The notes beneath the pieces are model-generated. The model saw only the letters and a program-made list of their open reading frames with translations. It did no database searches and was not told the DNA's origin. Of a DNA stretch of 64,000 nucleotides, positions 54,752 to 63,109 are shown piece by piece. How positions within the stretch are numbered: the first letter of the stretch is position 1; each line of letters begins with the position of its first letter. The DNA is from Chitinophagaceae bacterium UBA4411 (GTDB lineage: Bacteria > Bacteroidota > Bacteroidia > Chitinophagales > Chitinophagaceae): the NCBI GenBank assembly GCA_002400415.1, contig DGQP01000009.1, positions 342,478-406,477 on the forward strand, written 5' to 3'. Both the position numbers and the translations under genes were made by a program.

Positions 54752-55429
54752 ATGAAAATACTTCTGGTGGAAGATGAGCCTTATGTAGCAGGTGTTATTA
54801 ATAAGGGGCTTACAGAAAAAGGCTATAGTGTTTCAGTAGCTCCTGATGGTAATACCGGTTTAAAAATGGCGCTGGCGCATAGTTTTGATGTATTAATCCT
54901 GGATATTATGTTACCGGGCATGAACGGCATGGAGCTATGCAGGAAGCTGCGGGAAAACAAAATCAATTCACCCATATTATTCCTGACAGCACTGGGTACT
55001 ACGGAAAATATTGTCGCCGGTCTTGATGCCGGCGCAGATGATTACCTGGTAAAGCCATTTAAGTTCGCTGAGCTGGAAGCCAGGCTGAAATCGCTTAACC
55101 GGAGGAAAAACCTGGTGGTGCAGGAAGAAGAAGATGTTCAATACCTGGATACACTCAGGATAGATTTCAGGTCAAAATTGGTGGAACAGGAAGGGAAACC
55201 GGTGGCACTTACTTCCACGGAGTTTCGCCTGCTGGAGTTTTTTGTACGAAACAAAAACAGGGTACTATCAAGAATGGAAATACTGGAGAAAGTATGGGGT
55301 ATTGATTTTAATATGGGAACCAACGTTGTGGATGTCTATGTGAATTATCTCCGTAAAAAAATAAGCAGTAACCCGGATAAAAAATTTATTCAAACAGTAG
55401 TAGGCATGGGATATATGCTGAAAGTGTAA
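54752..55429 (+). CDS. OmpR-family response regulator
   Basis: 225 residues from the ATG at 54752; a TTG 13 codons upstream is unlikely. The receiver has KILLVEDEPYVAG and the phospho-acceptor D51 in DVLILDIMLPGMNG, with the Lys in DYLVKPFKFAELEARL. The C-terminal winged helix shows LTSTEFRLLEFFVRNKNRVL and TNVVDVYVNYLRKKI. It is paired with a histidine kinase 12 nt downstream. Target genes are unknown. Confidence 0.95.
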   Translation: MKILLVEDEPYVAGVINKGLTEKGYSVSVAPDGNTGLKMALAHSFDVLILDIMLPGMNGMELCRKLRENKINSPILFLTALGTTENIVAGLDAGADDYLVKPFKFAELEARLKSLNRRKNLVVQEEEDVQYLDTLRIDFRSKLVEQEGKPVALTSTEFRLLEFFVRNKNRVLSRMEILEKVWGIDFNMGTNVVDVYVNYLRKKISSNPDKKFIQTVVGMGYMLKV

Positions 55430-55441
55430 GCAAACTACCGT

Positions 55442-56812
55442 ATGAAAATTCAAACGAAAACCACTATTCTTTTTACGGTCCTTACGGGTACCATCTTTCT
55501 GATACTGAATATTGTTGTCTATTTTTTTATCAGTTCTTTTGCCAATACTGATTTTCATAAACGGCTGGAGCTAAGGGCAAGGATCTCAACCAAGTTCCGT
55601 TTTGAACAAGGCGAGGTGTCCACGGAAGCTTTTCGTGAAATTGAAAAGCAATACCTGGAACGGTTGCCCGAGGAGGAGGCCTATGTCTTAAAAGTGGACA
55701 GTGCTTCGGGAAGCGTAAAAGGCCTGCTGCCCAAACCCCTGACTACAGATTTTATTACTTCAATTATTGCGGCTAACGGAGCTACTGTTTTTGAACAAAA
55801 CCGGTTCAGGCATTTTGCAGGTTTGTTATACAAAGATGAAACAGGAAATTTTATTGTAATTAAATCGGCTACCAATGAGTATGGAAGCGAAATGATGCGG
55901 CACCTGGCAATTATTAAACTGGTCACATTGGTCTGTGCTGTTATACTTATTTACAGTGTGGGGTTATATTTTTCCAAAAAAACATTCAAGCCTGTCCGTG
56001 ACACTATTAACAGGGTAAAGCAGATTAATGAAGGCAATCTTCATTTACGCCTGAAGGAACAGGAAGGGACCGATGAGCTTGCCGAACTAACCAGTACATT
56101 TAACCTCATGCTTAACCGCCTTGAAACGGCATTTGAAATACAGAATAATTTTATCAGTAATGCTTCCCATGAACTGAGAACACCACTGACTTCAATAGTG
56201 GCTGAAGCAGACCTGGCTCTTTCTAAAGAAAGAACAGTTGAAGGTTACCAACAAAGTTTGCAGCAGATTACGAAACAGGCCGAAAAATTACAGGAACTCA
56301 CAAGGGGGCTTTTATCACTGGCACAAACCGGCTTTGATGGTAAAAAACAGCGCTGGGAGATCATCCGGCTTGACCAGCTGTTATTTGATGTAAAAGAGAA
56401 TTGTGATGCTATTGTACCTGAGAATAATATCGAAATAAGTATCAATTCAATGCCGGAAGATGAAGTAAGTTCCAGCGTAAAAGGGAACTATAATTTACTG
56501 GTAATGGCGATCAGTAATATTGTGATGAATGCCTGTAAATATTCTGATAATAAAAAAGTAAGTATCCACCTGCTTTTCGGCGAAAGGAATGCGGAAATAT
56601 GGGTGACAGACAAGGGCATAGGTATTCCTTCAGACGAGCTGAAATATATTTACAACCCTTTTTTCAGGGCCTCAAACACAACGCAATATGAAGGTTATGG
56701 TATTGGCATGCCGTTATCAAATAATATCATCCGGCTGCATAAAGGCGCTATTGAAGTAAGTTCAGCAGTAAATGTGGGAACTACTGTTAAAATCGTTTTA
56801 CCTCTTTGTTAA
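55442..56812 (+). CDS. sensor histidine kinase
   Basis: 456 residues. Two membrane helices (about 9-31 and 155-178) flank a ~120-residue periplasmic sensor. A HAMP segment follows (KPVRDTINRVKQINEGNLHL). The phosphorylated His is H243 in FISNASHELRTPLTSIVAEA. The ATP-binding boxes are ISNIVMNACKYSDN (N), VTDKGIGIPSDEL (G1) and GYGIGMPLSNNIIRLH (G2). It is the partner of the regulator upstream. The signal is unknown. Confidence 0.95.
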   Translation: MKIQTKTTILFTVLTGTIFLILNIVVYFFISSFANTDFHKRLELRARISTKFRFEQGEVSTEAFREIEKQYLERLPEEEAYVLKVDSASGSVKGLLPKPLTTDFITSIIAANGATVFEQNRFRHFAGLLYKDETGNFIVIKSATNEYGSEMMRHLAIIKLVTLVCAVILIYSVGLYFSKKTFKPVRDTINRVKQINEGNLHLRLKEQEGTDELAELTSTFNLMLNRLETAFEIQNNFISNASHELRTPLTSIVAEADLALSKERTVEGYQQSLQQITKQAEKLQELTRGLLSLAQTGFDGKKQRWEIIRLDQLLFDVKENCDAIVPENNIEISINSMPEDEVSSSVKGNYNLLVMAISNIVMNACKYSDNKKVSIHLLFGERNAEIWVTDKGIGIPSDELKYIYNPFFRASNTTQYEGYGIGMPLSNNIIRLHKGAIEVSSAVNVGTTVKIVLPLC

Positions 56813-56932
56813 ACTGTTTGACTGAAAAATGACAGGTACATTAGATCGTTCTAATACTCTTATTTATTTCTAATCCGGCTCTAAGAGAATATTTTTCCCG
56901 TCTTTAGGAGTCTCTAATGTTGCGACATCAAT

Positions 56933-56954
56933 TTTGATTTTATTTAAAATCAAA
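56933..56954 (+). promoter_or_regulatory. AT-rich palindrome upstream of the universal-stress-like gene
   Basis: TTTGATTTT, ATTT, AAAATCAAA is a perfect 9-bp inverted repeat ending 5 nt before the ATG at 56960. It could be an operator or an RNA hairpin masking the start. The role is unknown. Confidence 0.45.
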
Positions 56955-56959
56955 TAAAT

Positions 56960-57466
56960 ATGGCAAACATTTTAGTACCTACCGACTTTAGCTCAACTTC
57001 TTTGAAACTGGCTGAGCAGGCGCTTAACTGCACCACGGATATGAAAGTGACAATCATCCTCTTTCATGCTTTTGAACAAACTGATTTCCCTTTCGAGTTA
57101 TTACGCCCGGGCTACAGAGATCCATCAGCAGAACTGATGACGGAAACATTCCGAATGGCTTGCAAACAACTGAAAGATGATCATCCGCAACGCATCAGTA
57201 AAATAATTGTGCGCTGCATGAACGGGGATACAAGGGCCATGTTCAGGAATTTTGCAGAGGCTAATGACGTAGATATGATCTTCTGCCCGGAGCACTATGT
57301 GTTTGCAAAAGCGCATAAACAAAGTGTAAACCCGGTGAACCTGTTTGCGAAATGCGGCTTACCTCTTATTAAAGAAATCGCCCGGAAAAAAGAGCCCGTT
57401 TTCAGTAACATAACAATACGGAAAACAGCGCCGGAACTTGTTAATGCAAGAGCAGGAGCCTATTGA
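56960..57466 (+). CDS. universal stress protein-like
   Basis: 168 residues, about one USP domain. The N-terminus MANILVPTDFSSTSLKLAEQ is typical. KVTIILFHAFEQ is the second strand. The ATP-binding GxxG-9-GS/T motif of nucleotide-binding USPs is not recognisable, so nucleotide binding is doubtful. It precedes the bestrophin gene and may be part of a stress unit following the two-component system. Confidence 0.7.
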   Translation: MANILVPTDFSSTSLKLAEQALNCTTDMKVTIILFHAFEQTDFPFELLRPGYRDPSAELMTETFRMACKQLKDDHPQRISKIIVRCMNGDTRAMFRNFAEANDVDMIFCPEHYVFAKAHKQSVNPVNLFAKCGLPLIKEIARKKEPVFSNITIRKTAPELVNARAGAY

Positions 57467-57545
57467 ATCAGTACATGGCTGTTACTCACAAAAAATCAAC
57501 TGTTGTTGCAGAGGAAGTAATTGTCATTTAAAAAAAAGTATCACT

Positions 57546-58574
57546 ATGTTATTACAGAAGAATATTCCTTTTAAATATGTTTTCGGAAAGATCAAAACAG
57601 AGATCATTATTATTACCCTGTATGCCATTCTTGTTTCTATACTCTACCAGGAATATCATCTTACCCGGATATCCATTCCTATTTCGGTACCGATGATATT
57701 AGGTACGGTAATTTCATTATTGCTGGGCTTCAGAAGTAACCAGGCTTATGACCGCTGGTGGGAAGCCCGTCATATCTGGGGTGCTATTGTAAATGATTCA
57801 AGGACACTGGCCCGGCAGGTAACTTCATTTACACCGATGGAAAGCGGCAAGGAAGAACTGGAGAATTTCCGGCAGCGGATGATCAGGCGGCAGATAGCAT
57901 GGACCTACAGCCTCGGAAGGCATTTGCGCAGGCAAAATGTTTTGAAAGGCCTGGATAAATACCTTGATAAAAGAGAACTGGACTATGTGCGGCAAATGGA
58001 TAATGTGCCTGCAGCGTTGATTGATCTGATGGGGAGAGATCTTCAGCTGGCGCTGGAAGAAGGCTGGATCAACCGTTTTCAGCAAGTAGAACTGGACAGA
58101 ACTATATCCCGCCTTTGTGATGCTATGGGTAAATGTGAGCGGATTAAGAATACGGTATTTCCAAGTACCTATAGTTTATACATTCACATGTCTATGATGT
58201 TATTTATAGCATTGCTGCCTTTTGGCGTCATAGAATATTTTGGGTTATTTGAAGTGCCGCTGGTGGTAGCCATCTCTGCCAGCTTTTTACTAATAGAAAA
58301 AATGGCAATCCACCTGCAGGACCCATTTGAAAATAAACCTACGGATACGCCGATGACAACTATTGCCCAAACTATCGAAAAGAACCTGGAACAGCTGTAT
58401 GGTACTGACCTGTATAACAAAGGCAAACTAACTGTGGCCGTCGTTGCTGATGCAGAACCGCTTTCGGTCGGGGCCAAATTGTATAAAACAAAATATAGCC
58501 GGGAAGAAAATAATAGTAAAGAAATGGTTGCCGATAATGCCGTACCACAAAAGCCGCTTTATTATATGCTTTAG
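57546..58574 (+). CDS. bestrophin family anion channel
   Basis: 342 residues from the ATG at 57546. A frame-extending TTG 36 codons upstream would add a Cys-rich leader that overlaps the preceding gene and is unlikely. The family core is visible: SIPISVPMILGTVISLLLGFRSNQAYDRWWEARHIWG across residues ~40-80, and IHMSMMLFIALLPFG. The C-terminal part has HLQDPFENKPTDTPMT. Bacterial bestrophins form pentameric ion channels in the inner membrane. A strong terminator follows 10 nt after the stop. Confidence 0.92.
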   Translation: MLLQKNIPFKYVFGKIKTEIIIITLYAILVSILYQEYHLTRISIPISVPMILGTVISLLLGFRSNQAYDRWWEARHIWGAIVNDSRTLARQVTSFTPMESGKEELENFRQRMIRRQIAWTYSLGRHLRRQNVLKGLDKYLDKRELDYVRQMDNVPAALIDLMGRDLQLALEEGWINRFQQVELDRTISRLCDAMGKCERIKNTVFPSTYSLYIHMSMMLFIALLPFGVIEYFGLFEVPLVVAISASFLLIEKMAIHLQDPFENKPTDTPMTTIAQTIEKNLEQLYGTDLYNKGKLTVAVVADAEPLSVGAKLYKTKYSREENNSKEMVADNAVPQKPLYYML

Positions 58575-58584
58575 CGGCCTGTTG

Positions 58585-58620
58585 ACCGGGAGCCGTTTTC
58601 CAAAACGGCTCCCGGTTTTT
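58585..58620 (+). terminator. strong terminator after the bestrophin gene
   Basis: ACCGGGAGCCGTTTT, CC, AAAACGGCTCCCGGT is a perfect 15-bp stem followed by TTTT. Confidence 0.95.
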
Positions 58621-59135
58621 ACCGTTCTGCTTTTTCCAGTATGCTGTTGATGAATGCTCTTGCTTTTACTTCTTTTAAGGCCGTATATCATTTGCGGCTC
58701 TCGCCGGTTTCTTCCGCTATAGCATATTTCAGTTGTTGATAGTGTATCCGGGCAGCTTTATATGTACGCAGGTAATCCCTGAACCGGAGATGCCGTTGCA
58801 GCTCTTCACTTCCCGGCCGGGCAAACATAGAGGTGATGAGCAACCCTATCCAATACTTCCTGTACAGCCGTAGCGGCAGCTCTTTTAAAAACTTCCTAGC
58901 CGGGGATGTTCTGGTTACGGTGATGATTGTAACCAATAATTGTTAAGCAGTTATTTATTGTATCGAATGCTGTTTGCTCCTGTATTACGATATCAATATC
59001 AATGATGGGCTTGGCGGCTAAGCCGGGCAGCCGATATGTTCGATGGAAACCGGGAGATCAACTAATGCTGCCCTGATTATTTTTTGTATGGCCTGGGAGT
59101 CGGTTGCCCATTGCAGATTATATGCCTGGATTAAT
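58619..59135 (-). pseudogene. GrpB (UPF0157) family pseudogene
   Basis: Read on the minus strand, pieces of a GrpB protein appear in order across several frames. They are QAYNLQWATDSQAIQKII and VSIEHIG, then PGLAAKPIIDIDIVI, GYNHHRNQNIPG, HHLYVCPAG, SEELQRHLRFRDYL, YQQLKYAIAEETGESRK and ALKEVKARAFINSILEKAER. The damage includes a ~10-bp loss in the STAV region near 59030 and an in-frame TAG at 58896-58898. There is also a 1-nt frameshift near 58818 and TGA at 58688-58690. No start codon is left. Family members are nucleotidyltransferase-like; this copy cannot be functional. Confidence 0.85.
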
Positions 59136-59174
59136 AAGGGTTAACTTTTTACACAGTTTATGTTTATTGCTGTT

Positions 59175-59696
59175 TTATTGTTTAATGGGATTAAATGTTC
59201 TTACAACTTTTGGTGCCTGTGCGTCCATAAACATTTTCGCCCTTCCAAATAGACAGATTTTTCCTATCCTATCAAAAACATTATGTTGTCCCTGTGCATT
59301 AATTAAAACCTCTGCCCTACAAATTCCGTCTTGGTGATTTTGTTCAATATAATTCCAATGGGTTTCTATTTCCTCCTTAAATACTATTGTAAAAGCAGGT
59401 TGACTATACTCAATAAGATAATTTCCATCATCCATTGTTAACGGTTTGAAGTCGGGATGGAAGTTGTAAATCTTGTCAAGGGAAGACTTAGCACTATTTT
59501 CTATATTGTTAACCCTGTCTGAGAAAAATGTTACAGTACCATTTTGGAAAATGGCGAATTGTAGTTTGTTACCTGTATAGTATTTTGCTTTTTCATAAAT
59601 CATGTTTATGTCAATTGGCAAATTTGGTTGCCATTTCGGTGTAGGTGGGAAATCAACCTTTTTCTTGCCTTTAAATAATTTGTCGAAAAATCCCAT
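59175..59696 (-). CDS. hypothetical protein
   Basis: 173 residues from the internal ATG (MGFFDKLFKGKKK); an in-frame ATG 8 codons upstream is possible but lacks that typical beginning. The N-terminus is a short amphipathic basic helix, then a soluble alpha/beta protein with AIFQNGTVTFFSDRVNN and TIVFKEEIETHWNYIEQ. No family is recognised. Base composition looks more AT-rich than the flanking core genes, consistent with an accessory region. Confidence 0.65.
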   Translation of the reverse strand: MGFFDKLFKGKKKVDFPPTPKWQPNLPIDINMIYEKAKYYTGNKLQFAIFQNGTVTFFSDRVNNIENSAKSSLDKIYNFHPDFKPLTMDDGNYLIEYSQPAFTIVFKEEIETHWNYIEQNHQDGICRAEVLINAQGQHNVFDRIGKICLFGRAKMFMDAQAPKVVRTFNPIKQ

Positions 59697-59837
59697 ACTA
59701 GTTATAAGTGATGTTAGCAAATAGCTTACAAGCAGGGCTTTATGCAGGCTGGGAAATAGAATTCCGTCGGTCTGCCTTGTGAAAAATCCCTGTTGGCTGA
59801 ATTTGTATTTAGTAACCAGGAACCAACTGGTCCTGGA

Positions 59838-60215
59838 TTATTCTGTTGGCAATCCCGCGTCTTTCCAGGCTTTTATTCCACCGTCAAGATGAGCGACATT
59901 TTCATAGCCCATTTGTTGAAGTGTTAATGCAGCCAGGGCGGAACGGCCGCCAGATGCACAATGAAGGATTATTCTTTTTGTTTTTTCAAATTCAGGTTTA
60001 TGGTAGGGAAGTGCCGGATCGGCGTAGAATTCAAGCATGCCCCTCGATGCATGAATTGAATTGGCGATTTTGCCATTCTGTTTTAGCTCTTCACTTTCCC
60101 GGATGTCAATTAAGACAACATCACCCGTTGATAATTCTTCCGAAACTTCAGCCGGAGTAAGGTTTTGAATCTGTTGCTTAGCTTCTTTTACAAATTCAGA
60201 TGCGGATTTGGCCAT
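59838..60215 (-). CDS. rhodanese-like domain protein
   Basis: 125 residues, single rhodanese domain. VVLIDIRESEELKQNGKIAN is the first conserved block. The active-site Cys lies in RIILHCASGGRSALAALTLQ, and NVAHLDGGIKAWKDAGLP ends the domain. It probably transfers sulfur or carries persulfide in the cytoplasm. It is a single gene in the accessory stretch. Confidence 0.9.
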   Translation of the reverse strand: MAKSASEFVKEAKQQIQNLTPAEVSEELSTGDVVLIDIRESEELKQNGKIANSIHASRGMLEFYADPALPYHKPEFEKTKRIILHCASGGRSALAALTLQQMGYENVAHLDGGIKAWKDAGLPTE

Positions 60216-60366
60216 AGATTTCCTGTTTTGTTTGGACGTATAAGTTAAGTCATTTTATATCCTGTTTTTAGTTGACTTATCCACTTTTTAGGAGTCAACC
60301 TATTTCAGGACGAGACACAATTAGCTGATGTTTGCTGGTCATGCCCAACCTTGCATAAAACCCGAT

Positions 60367-60906
60367 GTTATGTGCTGTTTTGAATAATTCTATAGTCAAT
60401 TCGTCATTCCAGTGTAGATAATTGGCGAGCCGTATTTCTGAATTCCTTTATTATTATGTTCTACTGTGTTAAATAGCGCATCTTTGTTGATTGGGTCAGT
60501 TCCTAGTTCCTTTTTATATAAACTTGAACCTGACTCACAAGGGAATAACACATATTCCTTACCATTTAAAGGGAACATGTAATGTATTCCGTCCCCGATA
60601 TAAATATTTCTATTTACTTTCTTTTGCGTTAAACAAAGCTTCATGTCTGCATTCCAGAAAATATTTATGAGAATCTGATGGCTAATTCTAAGTGGCGCTT
60701 TTCCTTGTGTTATTTTCATCAGAAAGATTTCTACGAAATTCCATACTACCCAATTATAAATTAGTTTATAGTCAAAATTCAGATCTGTTAATTCAACTCG
60801 CTCTATAATCTGATAAGACAGCTTTGCCTTTTCAGGCTTGGTTTGCTTAAAGACAATTCTTACAATATTTTTCATGGAAAAGAGTCTTTCTGAAATAGCA
60901 CATAAC
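60367..60906. repeat. inverted repeat GTTATGTGCT/AGCACATAAC bracketing a hypothetical gene
   Basis: GTTATGTGCT at 60367-60376 has its exact reverse complement at 60897-60906; extension gives 13 of 14 matching bases. The arms lie about 20-30 nt outside both ends of the gene at 60396-60875. The arrangement resembles a gene cassette with complementary core sites, but no integrase is present here. Confidence 0.5.
60396..60875 (-). CDS. hypothetical protein in a repeat-bracketed unit
   Basis: 159 residues, starting MKNIVRIVFKQTKPEKAKL. It has many aromatic and basic residues (YKLIYNWVVWNFVEIFL) and no signal peptide. KEYVLFPCESGSSLYKKELG is the most distinctive part. No family is recognised. It lies alone between two copies of an inverted 10-mer, and its AT-rich composition differs from adjacent core genes. 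Acquisition by transfer is plausible. Confidence 0.6.
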   Translation of the reverse strand: MKNIVRIVFKQTKPEKAKLSYQIIERVELTDLNFDYKLIYNWVVWNFVEIFLMKITQGKAPLRISHQILINIFWNADMKLCLTQKKVNRNIYIGDGIHYMFPLNGKEYVLFPCESGSSLYKKELGTDPINKDALFNTVEHNNKGIQKYGSPIIYTGMTN

Positions 60907-61056
60907 GTGTGTATTTTCGCTAATATACGCTACTCAAAAGGGCCTGACAATATTTTTAAAACCTTCTTTCTGAAATATTTAGTAAAAAAAAGCTACTGGG
61001 CAGGGGTAGCGCAAATACAACCAAAACTTTCGCAAACCCAACTGGATAAGGAGAAT

Positions 61057-62181
61057 TTATATAACCACTTTCTCCATTTTCATCAGCCAGTTTTCTTCAA
61101 TGGTTGCCCCCAATCCATTTGTATCCGGCACTTTCACCACGCCATTCTTTTCATACACAATACCTCCGGTTACCGGGTCTTCCTGCAGCATCAGGGCCGT
61201 GTCAAAATCAAAATGGACAATCGCGGGGCTGCATAAAGCAAAATGCGCAAAAGCGGTCATCGCCAGCCGGGATTCGATCATGGCGCCTACCTGTAAATGC
61301 AAACCGGCTGCTTCGGCCATCCGCACCATTTTTAAGCCTTTATAAATACCACCGGATTTGCCCAGCTTGATATTAAAATAACTGCAGGCATCAATGGCAA
61401 TCAGTCTTGCTGCATCATGATCATCACCGCAACATTCATCCGCCATAATCGCAATGGGGCTTGCCTGTTTTACTTCGGGCAGGCGCATAAAATCCCAGCG
61501 GGGTATGGGTTCTTCGCAGTGCTGTATATCAAAGGGAGCTAATGCCTGCAGGGTGGTAATGGCTTCGTCCACCGTCCAGCCCTGGTTGGCATCAATACGT
61601 AACGGTATCTCTGGTCCAACGGCTGCACGGATAGCCCGCATTCTTTCCACGTCGGTTTTCCCGTTCTTACCGAGCTTTACTTTGATAGCGGGGTAACCCT
61701 GTGCCTGTATCTTCAGTGCATCGGCCACCATCTTATCAATATCACCCACACTCACGGTATAATCGGTTACGATTACTTTATCATTACTGCCGCCAATGAA
61801 TTGCCAGAGCGGCATGGCGGCATATTGCGCAGCAATATCATAGAGGGCCATATCAAAGGCGCTTTTGATACTGCCGTTGGCATAGATAATAGAATCCATC
61901 AACCGGATGCAGGCTTCAATATCCAGCGGGTCTTTTCCTTTCAGTGCCTGTGCAAAATATTGTCCCACGATAAAACAGGTGTCCACACTTTCGCCATTGA
62001 TGGGCATATAGGGGCTGCATTCACCAAAGCCAATGATGCCTTCCTTCGTGATGATTTTTACCAGTACATTTTCTGCACTGTCATCTCTTCCGAGTGAGGT
62101 GATAAAGGGTTCAATTAAGGGGATGGATAGTTTGTACAACTCAACCCGGCGGATAGATAAATGCTTACTCATAGCCATCAA
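61057..62181 (-). CDS. dipeptide epimerase-like enzyme (enolase superfamily, MLE subgroup)
   Basis: 374 residues. The N-terminal capping domain is LSIRRVELYKLSIPLIEPF. In the barrel, the KxK base is in PAIKVKLGKNGK. Metal ligands are in LRIDANQGWTVDEA, HCEEPIPRWDFM and IAIMADECCGDDHD. The second Lys lies in YFNIKLGKSGGIYKGL. Near the C-terminus HFDFDTALML gives a DxD pattern like that of dipeptide epimerases. It probably epimerises L-Ala-D/L-Xaa dipeptides. Other MLE enzymes (cis-3-hydroxyproline dehydratase-like) cannot be excluded. Confidence 0.8.
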   Translation of the reverse strand: MMAMSKHLSIRRVELYKLSIPLIEPFITSLGRDDSAENVLVKIITKEGIIGFGECSPYMPINGESVDTCFIVGQYFAQALKGKDPLDIEACIRLMDSIIYANGSIKSAFDMALYDIAAQYAAMPLWQFIGGSNDKVIVTDYTVSVGDIDKMVADALKIQAQGYPAIKVKLGKNGKTDVERMRAIRAAVGPEIPLRIDANQGWTVDEAITTLQALAPFDIQHCEEPIPRWDFMRLPEVKQASPIAIMADECCGDDHDAARLIAIDACSYFNIKLGKSGGIYKGLKMVRMAEAAGLHLQVGAMIESRLAMTAFAHFALCSPAIVHFDFDTALMLQEDPVTGGIVYEKNGVVKVPDTNGLGATIEENWLMKMEKVVI

Positions 62182-62228
62182 AAATAAGCATAAACAAAAG
62201 AGGAATAAAGGGGAGATAATTTCAATAC

Positions 62229-62903
62229 CTAATCAAATAATATCCGGATGCCGGCATTCAGCATTCCCATCATCGGGGCATTCCTGTTGATAAAAAGATA
62301 GTTACTGGGATAACTGCTGGAAGGTATCCAGGTTCTTCCTTCTGCATATAAATAGATGCTGCCGCCAATAGGTACTTCCCAGCCCAGCCCGAGATCTACT
62401 GTCAGCCGTTTGAAATTGGCCTCACCACTTTTTACCGGTACAAGGTAGAGGGAAGTATCAATACTTACTGAATGCGTATTGATGACCCGGCCCAGCACCA
62501 GCCCGAAACCGGCATAGCCATAGATATTAAACCCTTCTTCGGCGGTAAAACTTCCTTTCAGGTATTTTTTCCAGCCGGTGGATATTTGTTTAAACCGCAT
62601 TTGTGCATCATTCCGGTAAGGCTCCTGTTGCGGAACAGTGGATGGAAGTTTTGCTGTGGCCGTAAGATCGTCGCTGAATTTCCCATCGGAATAATAAGAG
62701 GCCCATACATAAATGCCGTCTTTGGGCGTAAAACTAAACTGTCCCTGTATGGTATGCCCGATGGCCCAGTATTGCTGTCCCTTTTTAAAATTCCGTTGCA
62801 GGTTTATATCCGTGGCAATACTGAACAGGGGTGTTTGTGCCAGCAATGCTGATCCGGAAAAGAGAGTAAGGAAAAGAAAAATAAGTGGCCTGCAGCAGTT
62901 CAA
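62229..62903 (-). CDS. outer-membrane beta-barrel-like hypothetical protein
   Basis: 224 residues with signal peptide ending GSALLAQ. The mature chain alternates like beta strands (FSIATDINLQRNFKKGQQYW, GIYVWASYYSDGKF, LTVDLGLGWEVPIGGSIYLY) and ends NAGIRILFD with a C-terminal aromatic residue one position from the end. This is consistent with a small outer-membrane barrel. Function is unknown. Confidence 0.75.
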   Translation of the reverse strand: MNCCRPLIFLFLTLFSGSALLAQTPLFSIATDINLQRNFKKGQQYWAIGHTIQGQFSFTPKDGIYVWASYYSDGKFSDDLTATAKLPSTVPQQEPYRNDAQMRFKQISTGWKKYLKGSFTAEEGFNIYGYAGFGLVLGRVINTHSVSIDTSLYLVPVKSGEANFKRLTVDLGLGWEVPIGGSIYLYAEGRTWIPSSSYPSNYLFINRNAPMMGMLNAGIRILFD

Positions 62904-63054
62904 TGGAGTGGTTTATAAAACGAATTTATCTTTTTATTTGATATCAGCATAGGAGAATATACTGTATTTGCTGCACCATGCCACCCTGTCACTGAAACAC
63001 TGAATATTAATTTCTGTGTCTCTGTGATTCAGTGGCAGCGATGAACCGGGTATC

Positions 63055-63089
63055 AATAAAAAAGCGATGGCGAAATTCACCATCGCTTT
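63055..63089 (-). terminator. terminator of the S46 peptidase gene
   Basis: AAAGCGATGG (63061-63070) pairs with CCATCGCTTT (63080-63089). On the minus strand the stem is followed by TTTTATTG. It lies 21 nt beyond the S46 stop. Confidence 0.85.
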
Positions 63090-63109
63090 GTAAATATTTT
63101 ATTGAATAC

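Noticed and set aside
57438..57545. Upstream TTG start for bestrophin, adding a Cys-rich 36-residue leader.
   Set aside because: It overlaps the end of the universal-stress-like gene and the family fold begins at the internal ATG at 57546.
60271..60299. GTTGACT / AGTCAAC inverted repeat considered as part of an integron attC site.
   Set aside because: The arms are only 7 bp, do not match the flanking GTTATGTGC cores, and no integrase is visible.
60838..61236. A 132-codon open frame on the + strand between the hypothetical gene and the epimerase gene.
   Set aside because: Its second half is antisense to the epimerase C-terminus, the first part overlaps the start of another gene, and the protein has no domain-like features.
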